From positions 1-57,475 of the forward strand of contig NZ_MVHU01000030.1 in assembly GCF_002086285.1 (NCBI RefSeq): a DNA stretch of 57,475 nucleotides, in the 5' to 3' direction. A program made the translations under genes and the position numbers. Source of the stretch: Mycolicibacter kumamotonensis. GTDB taxonomy: Bacteria > Actinomycetota > Actinomycetes > Mycobacteriales > Mycobacteriaceae. Shown here piece after piece: positions 1 to 8,867 of the stretch (positions are counted from its first letter, which is position 1; every line of letters starts with the position of its first letter). The notes under the pieces were generated by a model. That model saw only the letters and a program-made list of their open reading frames with translations, searched no databases and was not told the origin of the DNA.

Positions 1-1
1 G

Positions 2-421
2 CCCCGGCCACCGGATTTCGGGCCCCGGCCTGCGCCCCCGCCGCGTCCGGCACCGCCCAAACCTGCTGACACGCAACAACAGTCGAACCGGAACATGGTG
101 CTGACCGGGGTCGTCGTCACCGCGGTGCTGACCCTGGCGATGCTGGTGATGCTGGTGCTGCGCGGGGTCGTCGGCGGCCCGGGACCGGTCGAACTCGACG
201 TCACCGACGCCCAAGACGGTGTCCGCCGGGTGCTCACCGACCCGATCAACGGCTACGGGCGCGAGCAGGTGACCGATGTCCGATGCAACAACGGGGTCAA
301 CCCGACGGTGCGCACCGGCGCCACCTTCACCTGCGCGGTGGTTGTCGACGGCCAACCACGTCAGGTGCTGGTGGAGTTCACCGACGACGCCGGGACCTAT
401 GCGGTCGACCGGCCGCGGTGA
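2..421 (+). CDS. DUF4333-type membrane protein, N-terminus outside window
   Basis: The frame is open from base 2, so the start probably lies upstream; the visible N-terminus is proline-rich. An internal ATG at 95 begins directly at the membrane segment (about 22 hydrophobic residues). The rest has the DUF4333 layout: two cysteines about 17 residues apart (DVRCNNG and FTCAVVVDG) followed by an alternating beta-rich stretch. This family is exported and membrane-anchored in actinobacteria; its function is unknown. It ends before two hairpins and a tRNA gene. The domain call comes from pattern memory, not a search. Confidence 0.7.
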   Translation, partial: PRPPDFGPRPAPPPRPAPPKPADTQQQSNRNMVLTGVVVTAVLTLAMLVMLVLRGVVGGPGPVELDVTDAQDGVRRVLTDPINGYGREQVTDVRCNNGVNPTVRTGATFTCAVVVDGQPRQVLVEFTDDAGTYAVDRPR

Positions 422-447
422 GCGGCGCTTGATCCGGTACCGACCCC

Positions 448-508
448 CGCGAGATTGCATCCACGCAGGGCGTTACCCGCACCTTTGCTGCATGGGTGCA
501 ATCTCGGG
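448..508. repeat. Intergenic inverted repeat
   Basis: The arms 448-463 and 493-508 pair at 14 of 16 positions around the core GAGATTGCA, with a loop of about 29 nt. It lies just after the DUF4333 gene and could be a terminator or a dispersed intergenic palindrome; compare the longer-spaced palindrome at 50006-50065. Confidence 0.5.
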
Positions 509-515
509 AGTCAGT

Positions 516-543
516 GATCGCCCCGGCAGCAGCCGGGGCGATC
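516..543. terminator. Perfect 12-bp hairpin, likely terminator
   Basis: GATCGCCCCGGC (516-527) pairs perfectly with 532-543 around an AGCA loop. There is no T-tract on either side, as is common for mycobacterial terminators. It sits 18 nt beyond the 3' end of the minus-strand tRNA-Ser and downstream of the plus-strand DUF4333 gene, so it can serve both. Confidence 0.65.
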
Positions 544-561
544 GAGCACTGATCACAATGG

Positions 562-649
562 CGGTGGCGGAGGGATTTGAACCCTCGGTGGGGGGTTACC
601 CCACACACGCTTTCGAGGCGTGCTCCTTAGGCCGCTCGGACACGCCACC
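562..649 (-). tRNA. tRNA-Ser (anticodon CGA)
   Basis: The 88-nt cloverleaf has acceptor stem GGTGGCG/CGCCACC, discriminator G, anticodon stem CACGC/GCGTG around loop CTCGAAA (anticodon CGA, reading UCG), a long class II variable arm typical of serine tRNAs and a GGTTCAAATCC T-arm. CCA is not encoded. Confidence 0.97.
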
Positions 650-678
650 GCGGGACAGCCTACCCAACGATCGCGCCG

Positions 679-1146
679 TCAGCCCAATCGCTGCCGGGCG
701 AAGAACCCCTCCAGTGGCGCGGCACACTCCTGCGCCAACACCCCGCCGCGCACCTCCGGGCGGTGGTTGAGCCGGCGATCACGCACCACGTCCCACAGCG
801 AGCCGACCGCCCCGGTCTTGGGTTCGAAGGCCCCGAACACCAGCCGCGCCACCCGGGCGGCCACCAGCGCTCCGGCGCACATGGTGCACGGCTCCAGGGT
901 GACGGCCAGGGTGGCGCCGGTCAGCCGCCAGCCGTCGCCGAGCACCGCGGCGGCCTCGCGGATCGCCAGCATCTCGGCGTGCGCGGTCGGGTCACCGAGG
1001 GCTTCGCGGGCGTTGGCCGCCCGGGCCAGCACCGTGCCGTCGGGGCCGACCACCACCGCCCCCACCGGAACATCACGGGGACCGGCCTGCCCGGCGGCCG
1101 CCAATGCCGCCCGGATCAGGTCCTCGTCGGTGGGCGGGCCGGTCAC
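679..1146 (-). CDS. tadA: tRNA-specific adenosine deaminase
   Basis: The 155-aa protein has the zinc-dependent deaminase signature: H56-A-E58 (zinc ligand plus catalytic Glu) and P86-C87-T-M-C90 (two Cys ligands). TadA converts A34 of tRNA-Arg(ACG) to inosine so that one tRNA reads CGU, CGC and CGA. The length fits bacterial TadA. It overlaps the upstream gene by ATGA (1143-1146), showing translational coupling. Its substrate tRNA gene (39107-39179) is the integration target of the mobile element in this window. Confidence 0.92.
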   Translation of the reverse strand: MTGPPTDEDLIRAALAAAGQAGPRDVPVGAVVVGPDGTVLARAANAREALGDPTAHAEMLAIREAAAVLGDGWRLTGATLAVTLEPCTMCAGALVAARVARLVFGAFEPKTGAVGSLWDVVRDRRLNHRPEVRGGVLAQECAAPLEGFFARQRLG

Positions 1147-1664
1147 CGACGGCGCCGCGGCAGCACCGCGGAGAGCTGCTCGTCGAACCCCATCTCGCTG
1201 GCGATCCGGTGCAGTTGTTCATCGACGGTCAGATCGGATTCGTCGAGAATGACGCCGAGCACCGCGGCCGGCAGCCCGATATCGGAGAGCAGGCCCAGAT
1301 CGCCCTCCTCGAACGGATCGGAGTCCTCCAGGTCTTCGGCGTCGATGTCGGCGTCCAACTCCTCGAGCACCTCGTCGGCGATGTCGTAATCCAGCGCTGC
1401 CGTGGCATCCGACAGCAGCAGCCGGGTGCCGGCCGGCCCCGGGCGGACGATCACGAAGAATTCGTCGTCGACGTTGAGGAGACCGAAAACCGCGCCTGCG
1501 CTGCGCAACTCGCGTAACTCCGTCTCGGCCATCGACAGACTGGTCAGGGCCGCGGCACGCATCGACGTGCAACGCCACTTGCCGTCTTCACGCACAACAG
1601 CCACCCCGAAGCCGTCCAGCGTGTCCGCCGGCCGGCCCTGTGCGGACGCGCCCTGTGCTCCCAT
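1143..1664 (-). CDS. TadA-associated conserved protein
   Basis: This 173-aa acidic protein is directly upstream of and coupled to tadA. It corresponds by position to M. tuberculosis Rv3753c, usually annotated as tRNA adenosine deaminase-associated protein. The middle (about residues 100-130) is a run of Asp/Glu, and the C-terminus ends in PRRRR. No catalytic motif is visible. The start ATG lies 30 bp from tyrA, which is transcribed divergently. The role is inferred only from constant pairing with tadA. Confidence 0.85.
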   Translation of the reverse strand: MGAQGASAQGRPADTLDGFGVAVVREDGKWRCTSMRAAALTSLSMAETELRELRSAGAVFGLLNVDDEFFVIVRPGPAGTRLLLSDATAALDYDIADEVLEELDADIDAEDLEDSDPFEEGDLGLLSDIGLPAAVLGVILDESDLTVDEQLHRIASEMGFDEQLSAVLPRRRR

Positions 1665-1721
1665 GGCCGCCTACGGTAGTCGCCGTTTACGCCCTTGACC
1701 AGCGTGTGCCAACCTGGAGAG

Positions 1722-2690
1722 GTGGTGGCAAGCGCAGGGAAAACTCCGGTATGCGTATTGGGACTCGGCCTGATCGGCGGTTCGGTGCTGCGCGCCGCCG
1801 CGGCGGCCGGGCGGGTGGCGTTCGGCTACAACCGGTCGGCGGACGGGGTGAAGGCCGCCGTCGCCGACGGCTTTGACGCCACCACCGACCTCGAGGCGGC
1901 GCTGACCCGGGCCGCCGAAACCGAAGCGCTGATCGTGCTGGCCGTCCCGGTGCCGGCGCTGTCGCTGCTGCTCGACCACGTCCGGCGGCTGGCACCCGAC
2001 AACCCGCTGACCGACGTCACCAGCGTCAAGCAGCCGGTGCTCGACGGCGTCGCCGCCGCCGGGCTGCAGGCTCGGTTCGTCGGCGGCCACCCGATGGCCG
2101 GCACCGCCCACTCCGGCTGGCCGGCCGGCCACGCCAAGCTGTTCGAGGGCGCACCGTGGGTGATCAGCGTCGATGACCACGTGGACCCGGCGGTGTTCTC
2201 GACGGTGCTGGAGCTGATCCTGGACTGCGGCTCGGTGGCGGTGCCGGCCCGCTCCGAGGAACACGACGCGGCCGCGGCCGCGATCTCGCACCTGCCGCAC
2301 CTGCTGGCCGAGGCGCTGGCCGTCACCGCCGCGGACGTGCCGCTGGCGTTCGCACTGGCCGCCGGATCGTTCCGGGACGGCACCCGGGTCGCCGGAACGG
2401 CACCGGATCTGGTCCGGGCGATGTGCGAGGCCAACTGGCTGCAACTGTTGCCGGTGCTCGAGCGCGCCATTGCGCTGCTGGCCGACGCGCGGGATTCGCT
2501 GTCGGCCGCCGATTCGGTCGCCGAGCTGGTCAATCACGGGCACGCCGCCCGCACCCGCTACGACAACTTTCCGCGCACCGAGATCGTCACGGTGGTGGTG
2601 GGCGAGCGCGACTGGCGCCGGGAGCTGGCCGCCGCCGGACGGGCCGGCGGGGTGATCAGATCCGCGCTGCCAACCCGGGATAGTCGATGA
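1722..2690 (+). CDS. tyrA: Prephenate dehydrogenase
   Basis: The protein opens with a Rossmann dinucleotide motif, GLGLIGG at residues 14-20 from the chosen start, and continues with the TyrA helical C-terminal domain. It contains GGHPMAGT, a signature of the prephenate-binding region. The enzyme oxidatively decarboxylates prephenate to 4-hydroxyphenylpyruvate for tyrosine synthesis. The start is uncertain: a TTG at 1695 is possible, but GTG at 1722 or 1725 follows the purine-rich GGAGAGG. It converges with and overlaps the next minus-strand gene by 35 bp. Confidence 0.9.
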   Translation: MVASAGKTPVCVLGLGLIGGSVLRAAAAAGRVAFGYNRSADGVKAAVADGFDATTDLEAALTRAAETEALIVLAVPVPALSLLLDHVRRLAPDNPLTDVTSVKQPVLDGVAAAGLQARFVGGHPMAGTAHSGWPAGHAKLFEGAPWVISVDDHVDPAVFSTVLELILDCGSVAVPARSEEHDAAAAAISHLPHLLAEALAVTAADVPLAFALAAGSFRDGTRVAGTAPDLVRAMCEANWLQLLPVLERAIALLADARDSLSAADSVAELVNHGHAARTRYDNFPRTEIVTVVVGERDWRRELAAAGRAGGVIRSALPTRDSR

Positions 2691-3246
2691 CGAACCCCTC
2701 GTCGTCGACAGTGATGGTGGTGCCTTCGGGGTCGGTGCCCGGGGTGCGGATCGTGATGCCGGACTCGCTGCTGCTGTAGCTGGCGGCGGCCGCGACCACC
2801 GACATCTCCGGCAGCCACAGGTAGACCGTCGGGAGGGTGACCGTGGCCGTCCGCTCATGCAGCCGGGCCCGCCGGATCGGCAGCACGTTGAAGAACGGGC
2901 TGAACACCACGTCGACGTCCAATGCCCCGTCATAACCGGCGCGGGACTGGCCGCGGGCGTCGGTGATCAGCCACATGTTCTCTTCGTCGCGGGCGATCAC
3001 CAATTGGCGGTCCCGCTCGGCGACCGTCACGGTCAGACCGAGCCGCTTGGTGGCCCCGGACTCGTCGGTCTGCAGGTCGTAGTAGGCACTGAAGGCCGGG
3101 TGGGTGTCGGTGGCTGCGGCAACGATCCGGCCGTTAGCCCTGATCCTGTTGCCGGACAGTTGCACCCGCACCGACTCCATCCGCGGGACGTCGGGCGCCC
3201 GCCAGGTCAGGATCGCCGGCCACGAGCCGGACGGGGCTGCGCTCAC
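2656..3246 (-). CDS. Putative glycolipid-binding family protein
   Basis: This 196-aa protein is rich in beta strands and has the layout I associate with PF06475 (Glycolipid_bind): an early Trp-containing strand, a central HPAFSAYYDLQTD segment and DVDVVFSPFFNVLPIRR near residue 120. It occupies the position of Rv3755c next to tyrA. Biochemical function is not established. Its last 35 bp overlap the end of tyrA on the other strand. There is no signal peptide or membrane segment. Confidence 0.7.
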   Translation of the reverse strand: MSAAPSGSWPAILTWRAPDVPRMESVRVQLSGNRIRANGRIVAAATDTHPAFSAYYDLQTDESGATKRLGLTVTVAERDRQLVIARDEENMWLITDARGQSRAGYDGALDVDVVFSPFFNVLPIRRARLHERTATVTLPTVYLWLPEMSVVAAAASYSSSESGITIRTPGTDPEGTTITVDDEGFVIDYPGLAARI

Positions 3247-3342
3247 CGGACCACCGTAAGCGACCGCAGTGCGATTCGCAGCCCCCTACCCCGATGCGGA
3301 AACTGACCAGAACTCGTTCATAATCGCGCGCGAAACGGCAAA

Positions 3343-3681
3343 ATGGCCTCCATGAGCAGCGACCCGACCGTGCCAGCCGACCCGTCGCGAGGCGAATCCG
3401 CGGCACCGCCGCCACCGGCCGGGGTGCCGTTCACCCGCGCCGGCGCGCTGTGGAGCGCGCTGATCGCCGGTTTTCTGGTTCTGATCGTGCTGCTGGTGTT
3501 CGTCACCCAGAACACCGGCCCGGTCGACCTGGCGTTCCTGGGGTGGACGTGGAGCCTGCCGCTGGGGGTGGCGATCCTGCTGGCGGCGGTCTGCGGCGGA
3601 CTGGTCACCGCGTTGGCCGGCACCGCGCGGATCTTCCAGCTGCGCCGCGCAGCCAAGAAGACCCTGGCTGCCCGGCGCTAA
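3343..3681 (+). CDS. LapA/DUF1049-family membrane protein
   Basis: This 112-aa protein has a disordered Pro/Ala N-terminus (about 30 residues), two transmembrane helices (about 37-58 and 66-92) joined by a QNTGPVDLAFLGW loop, and a short basic tail (RRAAKKTLAARR). The VTQNTxxVxxxFL loop and helix-GWxxxLPLGVAILLA pattern are hallmarks of the LapA domain (PF06305). ATG at 3343 or 3352 could start it; neither has a clear SD. It matches the position of Rv3760. Confidence 0.8.
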   Translation: MASMSSDPTVPADPSRGESAAPPPPAGVPFTRAGALWSALIAGFLVLIVLLVFVTQNTGPVDLAFLGWTWSLPLGVAILLAAVCGGLVTALAGTARIFQLRRAAKKTLAARR

Positions 3682-3692
3682 CCGGCCGGCCG

Positions 3693-4334
3693 TCAGCCCG
3701 CCGCGTCGGCGGCGTCGTTACCGGGCAACCGTGACTGGTTGCGCGGCAACAGATCCCAGACGTGCTCGGTACCGTTGGTCGACGCCACCGCGGCCTGCCC
3801 GGAGCGCGAATACAGCAACCGCGTGACCGACACGTAGTCGATGGGAAACGACAACAGCCGCTGCGTGCCCAGGATCTGGTGCAGCACCACGTTGATGACA
3901 CCGCCGTGGCTGAACACCGCCACCGTGTCGTCGTGCTCGGAGTCGGCCACCACATCGGCGACGGCGGCGGCCACCCGTGCACAGAACGCGGCCTCGTCGA
4001 CGTCTGCGGGCAGGTGCCCCTGCGCCATCCGGGCCCAGTCCTGCGGACGCTCGACGCGTAGCTGCTCGATGGGCAGATAACCCGCCAGGTCGCGGTCGTA
4101 TTCGGCGAACCGCTCATCGAGATCGATGGCCAGGTCGCGCTGGGCGGCCAGCGGTTCGGCGGTCTGCACGGCCCGGCGCTGCGGGCTGCTGACCAGCCGG
4201 GTGATCGGGTGACGCGCCAGCGCGTCGGGCAGCCGCAGGGCCTGCTCGCGGCCGATTTCGGACAGCTCGGGGTCTGAGCCCTGGCCGTACTCGCTGCGCA
4301 GCGGGAGCGCGTGGCGGATAAGCAGCAACTGCAC
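3693..4334 (-). CDS. Histidine phosphatase family protein
   Basis: The 213-aa protein begins with MQLLLIRHALP, where RH is the catalytic motif of the phosphoglycerate-mutase/histidine phosphatase superfamily (His8). SSPQRRAVQTA near residue 50 supplies the second phosphate-binding Arg, and FSHGGVINVVL near residue 145 the second catalytic His. The substrate cannot be told from sequence. It stands between convergent and codirectional neighbours with only 33 bp to the sulfatase-type gene upstream, so cotranscription is possible. Confidence 0.88.
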   Translation of the reverse strand: MQLLLIRHALPLRSEYGQGSDPELSEIGREQALRLPDALARHPITRLVSSPQRRAVQTAEPLAAQRDLAIDLDERFAEYDRDLAGYLPIEQLRVERPQDWARMAQGHLPADVDEAAFCARVAAAVADVVADSEHDDTVAVFSHGGVINVVLHQILGTQRLLSFPIDYVSVTRLLYSRSGQAAVASTNGTEHVWDLLPRNQSRLPGNDAADAAG

Positions 4335-4367
4335 GCTGCCACCCTAAGGGGCGTTTTCGCTCACCGG

Positions 4368-6239
4368 TCAGGGGGTGACGATGTTGAAACCCGGGTCGGC
4401 GGTGTCGAGCACGCCGCGCAGTGTCGCCCACACCGACTGATCCCCGGAGATCTCCGGTGTCCCGTGACCCAGCAGTGCCGCCAGCAGTGCCGGCTTGCCG
4501 GCCACCGTGACGCCGGCGTGCGCGCTGTCGGGGTCAGGCGGCGCCTTCCGGTGCACCAGCACGCCGTTGCGCAGGGTGAGCCGGTAGTTGACGCCCGTGT
4601 CGGCGAACGAGACGTCCAGGGCCAGTTCGAGGTCCCAGGCGCGTGGCCCGTCGACCCGGATCGCCAGGCTGTCGAAGAGCTGCTCGGGGCTGAGCTGCGA
4701 CAGCAGCGCCATCGAGGTGGCCTGCACGGGGGTGCCGAACACCCCGCCGCGCAATTCGGTGGCACCGGAGAGAAAGAAGTTGCGCCAGGTGGCGTTCTCC
4801 GCACCGTAGGCCAGTTGCTCCAGCGTGTCGGCGTAGAGCCCTCTGGCGCCGTGGTGGTCCGGATCGGTGAACACCGCATGGTCGAGTAGCGTTGCCGCCC
4901 AACGGAAATCACCGTCGTTGAACGCTTCTCCGGCCAGCTCGACGACGCGATCCACCCCGCCCAGCGCCGCGGTGTAGCGGGTCGCGAGCGCCTGCGGCGG
5001 GTGCGGCCACAGCCGAGCCGGGTTGCCGTCGAACCAGCCCAGGTAACGCTGGTAGATGGCTTTGACGTTGTGGCTGACCGAGCCGTAATAGCCGCGGGCG
5101 TGCCAGGCGCGTTCCAGCGCCGGCGGCAGCCGGAACTGCTCGGCGATCTCCGCGCCGGTGTGGCCCTGGTTGAGCAGCCGCAGCGTCTGATCGTGCAGGT
5201 AGGCGTAGAGATCCCGCTGCAGCGCCAGGTATTCGGCGATACGCTCAGACCCCCAGATCGGCCAGTGGTGCGAGGCGAAGACGACGTCGGATCGCCCGCC
5301 GAAGGTGTCGATGGCCTCGGTGAGGTATCCCGCCCAAGCACGCGGGTCGCGCACCAGCGCGCCGCGCAGCGTCAGCAGATTGTGCTGGGTGTGGGTGGCG
5401 TTCTCGGCCATGCACAACGCCCGGAATTGCGGGAAATAGAAATGCATCTCGGCGGGCGCCTCGCTGCCGGGCGCCATCTGGAACTCGATTTGCACCCCGT
5501 CGACGACATGGGTCTCACGGGTGTCGGAGATGGTGACGGTCGGCACGATCACCGACACCTCCCCGGTCGAGGTGTTCTGGCCCAGGCCGCAGCCGACCTG
5601 CCCGTAGGGGCCGCGCTCGAGCGTGGTGCCGTACATGTAGCCGGCGCGGCGCAGCATCGCGGCGCCGGCGTAGACGTTCTCGGCCACCACATGGTCGATG
5701 AAGCCCTCCGGGGCGATGACGGCGACCCGGCCGGCGTCGACATCGGCCTGCGAGGTCACGCCCAGCACGCCACCGAAATGGTCGACGTGGCTGTGGGTGT
5801 AGATGACCGCGGTGACGGGGCGCTCACCGCCGCGGTGCCGGCGATAGAGCGCCAAGGCTGCGGCGGCGACCTCGGTGGAGATCAGCGGATCGATGACGAT
5901 GACGCCGGTGTCGCCCTCGACGAAGGTGACGTTGGAGATGTCGAAGCCACGGACCTGGTAGATACCGTCGACGACTTCGTAGAGACCCTGCTTGGCCGCG
6001 AGCTGGGATTGCCGCCACAAGGCGGGATGCACCGATGTCGGGGGCTCACCGGCGAGAAAGCCGTAGCTGTCGTTATCCCACACCACGCGGCCGTCGGCGG
6101 CGGTGATGACACACGGCTCCAGCGCGGCGATGAACCCGCGGTCGGCGTCCTCGAAATCCGTTGTGTCCCCGAATGGCAGCGTCGTCAGGTGGGCGTTGTG
6201 CGCGGCCTCGACAGCCGCGCTGACCGGGCGGTGCTTCAT
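4368..6239 (-). CDS. Alkylsulfatase-type metallo-beta-lactamase hydrolase
   Basis: At 623 aa the length fits linear alkylsulfatases of the SdsA1/BDS1 class. The metal-binding motif T148-H-S-H-V-D-H154 of the MBL fold is intact, and a second metal region contains MAENATHTQHN, as in alkylsulfatases. An alkylsulfatase dimerisation domain follows and a SCP2-like lipid-binding domain occupies about residues 500-623. Such enzymes release sulfate from alkyl sulfates. It corresponds by position to Rv3762c, annotated simply as a possible hydrolase. No signal peptide is visible. Confidence 0.87.
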   Translation of the reverse strand: MKHRPVSAAVEAAHNAHLTTLPFGDTTDFEDADRGFIAALEPCVITAADGRVVWDNDSYGFLAGEPPTSVHPALWRQSQLAAKQGLYEVVDGIYQVRGFDISNVTFVEGDTGVIVIDPLISTEVAAAALALYRRHRGGERPVTAVIYTHSHVDHFGGVLGVTSQADVDAGRVAVIAPEGFIDHVVAENVYAGAAMLRRAGYMYGTTLERGPYGQVGCGLGQNTSTGEVSVIVPTVTISDTRETHVVDGVQIEFQMAPGSEAPAEMHFYFPQFRALCMAENATHTQHNLLTLRGALVRDPRAWAGYLTEAIDTFGGRSDVVFASHHWPIWGSERIAEYLALQRDLYAYLHDQTLRLLNQGHTGAEIAEQFRLPPALERAWHARGYYGSVSHNVKAIYQRYLGWFDGNPARLWPHPPQALATRYTAALGGVDRVVELAGEAFNDGDFRWAATLLDHAVFTDPDHHGARGLYADTLEQLAYGAENATWRNFFLSGATELRGGVFGTPVQATSMALLSQLSPEQLFDSLAIRVDGPRAWDLELALDVSFADTGVNYRLTLRNGVLVHRKAPPDPDSAHAGVTVAGKPALLAALLGHGTPEISGDQSVWATLRGVLDTADPGFNIVTP

Positions 6240-6363
6240 GGCGACCAGCGTGCCACCGATGTGGCCGGCGCGATGGGAGTTGACGCCGTCAGGGGTGTCC
6301 CCGATGCCCGCGCCGCGGGCTTAAGGCGCCCAGTACGTGGCGCATTCGCGTCCGCATGCGCTC

Positions 6364-6528
6364 TCACTTTTCCGGTGGGTCTTCGGGCACCAGCCGTTCC
6401 GGCGTCTCTTCGGGCGCCAGTCGTTCCGGCGGGTCCTCGGGCACCAGGCGTTCCGGTGGATCCTCGGGAACCCGCCGGTGGGGCGGTTCTTCCGGCGTTC
6501 CCGGTTCGGGGGGCAGTTCGGGGTTCAT
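6364..6528 (-). CDS. Small proline-rich repeat protein (54 aa)
   Basis: A short ORF 39 nt downstream of the tcrY stop codon. After a 16-residue Pro/Glu leader it contains about four tandem 9-residue units of the pattern RLVPEDPPE. An in-frame TAG sits 9 nt before the ATG, so the start is fixed. No strong SD is visible. The repeat is kept at codon level (CTG GTG CCC GAG/GAA GAC CC), which is why the opposite strand looks like a long repetitive ORF. It could be a translated tail of the tcrXY operon. Function unknown. Confidence 0.45.
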   Translation of the reverse strand: MNPELPPEPGTPEEPPHRRVPEDPPERLVPEDPPERLAPEETPERLVPEDPPEK

Positions 6529-6567
6529 CCGCGTCGCCTACCCCGCACCCGGGGCAGGCAAACCCCG

Positions 6568-8070
6568 CTATCGGGGCAGCCGGACGGTGAACTCGGTGTG
6601 GCCGGGCCTGCTGGTCACCCCGATCGTTCCGCGATGGGCCCGCACCACCGCCGAGGCGATCGCCAGCCCCAGCCCGGTGCTGCCGCCCTTGCGGGACCGG
6701 GAGGTGTCACCGCGGGCGAACCGCTCGAAGATCTCCGGCTGGAACTCCTCGGGTATGCCCGGGCCGTCGTCGGTGACGGTCAGCACCGCCTCGTCGCCCT
6801 CGAGACCCAACCGGATCCGCACCACGGTTCCCGGGCCGGTGTGCACCCGGGCGTTGGTGAGCAGGTTGGTCAGCACCTGATGTAGCCGGGCGGCGTCGCC
6901 GGGCACCGTCACCGGCTCCTCGGGCAGGTCGAGCTGCCACTGGTGGTCCGGGCCGCCGACGTGGGCGTCGCTGACCGCATCGACCGCCAGCCGCGACAGG
7001 TCCACCGTGTCGTGCTCCAGCGGCCGGCCCGAATCCAGCCGGGCCAGCAGCAACAAATCCTCGACCAGCTGCGTCATCCGCTGGGTTTCGGACTGGACCC
7101 GGCTCAGCGCGTGCTCCAGGGCTTCGGAGTCCGCCCCGTCGGAGGCCGGGATACGTTGGGCCAGTTCGGTGTAACCGCGGATCGCGGTGAGCGGGGTGCG
7201 CAGCTCATGGCTGGCGTCGGCGACGAATTGGCGCACCCGGGTCTCGCTGGCCTGCCGTGTCGACAGCGCGGCAGCGATGTGGTCGAGCATCCGGTTGACC
7301 GCGGCGCCCAGTTGTCCCACCTCGGTGCGGGGGTTGGTGTCGGATTCGGCGACCCGCACCGGCAGCATCGCCTCCCCGCGATCCAACGGAAGGTCGGCGA
7401 CCTCGCCGGCGGTCTGCGCGACGCGGCGCAGCGGGGCCAGCGCCCGCCGGATGACGGCGCTGCCCGCGGTGGCGGCGGCGGCCACCGCGACAAGGGTGAC
7501 CAGGCCGAAGATGAGCAGCACCCGCACCATGGTGGCGTCCACCCCGGCCAGCGGCAGCCCGGTGATGATGATCTCCTCACCGTGGCGGGCGGGTGTTGCG
7601 ACCAGCCGGTAGCGGCCGATACCGTCCAGTCGCCGGGTGACAGGTGTGGGGTCGGCGGCCACATCGACCAATTGCGTTGTGGCCGAAGGGCTCAGATCCT
7701 CACGCTGGCCCGATGTGCCCAGGCAGCCGGCGTCGACGATCATGGCTTCGCCGTCCACCGCGCCCACCACCGCACCGACCATGCCGACCGGCTGGCCGGG
7801 GGCGTCGAGGAAGTCCGGCCCCGGACCTGGCCGGGGGCGATGGTGCCGATGCCACGCCTGCGGCGGCGGCTGGCCGTGCAGCCGCGCCGAACGGCGCGCG
7901 GCGTCATGCAGCTGGTGGTCGAGCTGGCTGACCAGATATTGGTAGAGCGCCAGCTCCGTCACCGCGCCGATGCCCAGACAGGCCACGGTCAGCAACGCGA
8001 TCTGACCTGCCAGCAACCGCGCCCGCAGCGACCAGGGCCGCCGGATGTCAGGGAGCCGGCTTGAGCACAT
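6568..8070 (-). CDS. tcrY: Sensor histidine kinase, TcrY-like
   Basis: The 500-aa protein has TM1 (about 22-44), an extracytoplasmic domain (45-180) rich in His/Pro/Gly, TM2 (about 183-204), a HAMP linker, a dimerisation/phosphoacceptor helix with SHELRTPL (His288) and a HATPase domain ending with DDGPGIPEEF and a STGLGLA glycine box. It phosphorylates the response regulator encoded just upstream; the two reading frames overlap by 23 bp. Gene order with the APH and MBL genes matches M. tuberculosis Rv3761c-Rv3765c. The signal is unknown; the His-rich RLHGQPPPQAWHRHHRP segment might bind metal (inference). Confidence 0.88.
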   Translation of the reverse strand: MCSSRLPDIRRPWSLRARLLAGQIALLTVACLGIGAVTELALYQYLVSQLDHQLHDAARRSARLHGQPPPQAWHRHHRPRPGPGPDFLDAPGQPVGMVGAVVGAVDGEAMIVDAGCLGTSGQREDLSPSATTQLVDVAADPTPVTRRLDGIGRYRLVATPARHGEEIIITGLPLAGVDATMVRVLLIFGLVTLVAVAAAATAGSAVIRRALAPLRRVAQTAGEVADLPLDRGEAMLPVRVAESDTNPRTEVGQLGAAVNRMLDHIAAALSTRQASETRVRQFVADASHELRTPLTAIRGYTELAQRIPASDGADSEALEHALSRVQSETQRMTQLVEDLLLLARLDSGRPLEHDTVDLSRLAVDAVSDAHVGGPDHQWQLDLPEEPVTVPGDAARLHQVLTNLLTNARVHTGPGTVVRIRLGLEGDEAVLTVTDDGPGIPEEFQPEIFERFARGDTSRSRKGGSTGLGLAIASAVVRAHRGTIGVTSRPGHTEFTVRLPR

Positions 8071-8788
8071 AGCCGGCGCCGCGCAACGTGTGGATCATCG
8101 GTTCTCGGCCGTTGTCGATCTTCTTGCGCAGGTAAGAGATGTAGAGCTCGACGATGTTGGCCCGGCCCCCGAAGTCGTAGTCCCACACCCGGTCCAGGAT
8201 CTGCGCCTTGGACAGCACCCGTTTGGCGTTGTGCATCAGGTAGCGCAGCAGCTCGAATTCGGTGGAGGTCAACGTGATCGGGTCACCGCCGCGGGTGACC
8301 TCGTGAGAGTCCTCGTCGAGAACCAGATCACCGACCACGATCTGGGCGCCGGCCTCGGCGGTGCTCACCCCGGTGCGGCGCAGCAGCGCTCGCAGCCGCA
8401 GCACCACCTCTTCGATGCTGAAGGGTTTGGTCACATAGTCGTCACCGCCGGCGGTCAGCCCCGCGATGCGGTCCTCCAACGCGTCCTTGGCGGTCAAGAA
8501 CAGCACCGGCAGGCGCGGGTTGATCTCGCGCAGCTTGCGCAGGACGTCCAGCCCGCTCATGTCGGGCAGCATCACGTCGAGCACCACCGCGTCGGGGCGT
8601 TCGGCTTTCGCCGACGCGATCGCCGAGGCGCCGTCGCCGGCGGTCGCGACGGTCCAGCCCTCGTAGCGCAGCGCCATCGACACCATTTCGGCCAGCACCG
8701 TCTCATCGTCGACCACCAGCACGGTGATCGGTTTGCCGTCGGCGCGCGCCATCACGACACGTTCCACCGACCCACGTGGCGCAGTCAT
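8048..8788 (-). CDS. tcrX: OmpR-family response regulator, TcrX-like
   Basis: The 246-aa protein has a receiver domain with the acidic pair D27-D28, phosphoacceptor D71 (VVLDVMLPD), the switch Thr in FLTAKDA and the conserved Lys in VTKPFS, then an OmpR/PhoB winged helix with STEFELLRYL and a recognition region RANIVELYISYLRKK. It is the cognate partner of the kinase gene that follows. The start at 8788 would be nearly leaderless; an internal ATG 36 bp in is the alternative. Confidence 0.9.
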   Translation of the reverse strand: MTAPRGSVERVVMARADGKPITVLVVDDETVLAEMVSMALRYEGWTVATAGDGASAIASAKAERPDAVVLDVMLPDMSGLDVLRKLREINPRLPVLFLTAKDALEDRIAGLTAGGDDYVTKPFSIEEVVLRLRALLRRTGVSTAEAGAQIVVGDLVLDEDSHEVTRGGDPITLTSTEFELLRYLMHNAKRVLSKAQILDRVWDYDFGGRANIVELYISYLRKKIDNGREPMIHTLRGAGYVLKPAP

Positions 8789-8867
8789 CGCATTCCAGTA
8801 TGTCCACGCCGATGTGTCATCGGTGTATCGACACTATGGGCGCGCTGTGAACCGATATCGTCGAGGC

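Noticed and set aside
6337..6885. Repetitive plus-strand ORFs (FRRxFGxQ and GGSSG patterns)
   Set aside because: They are shadows of the RLVPEDPPE repeats and of tcrY on the minus strand.
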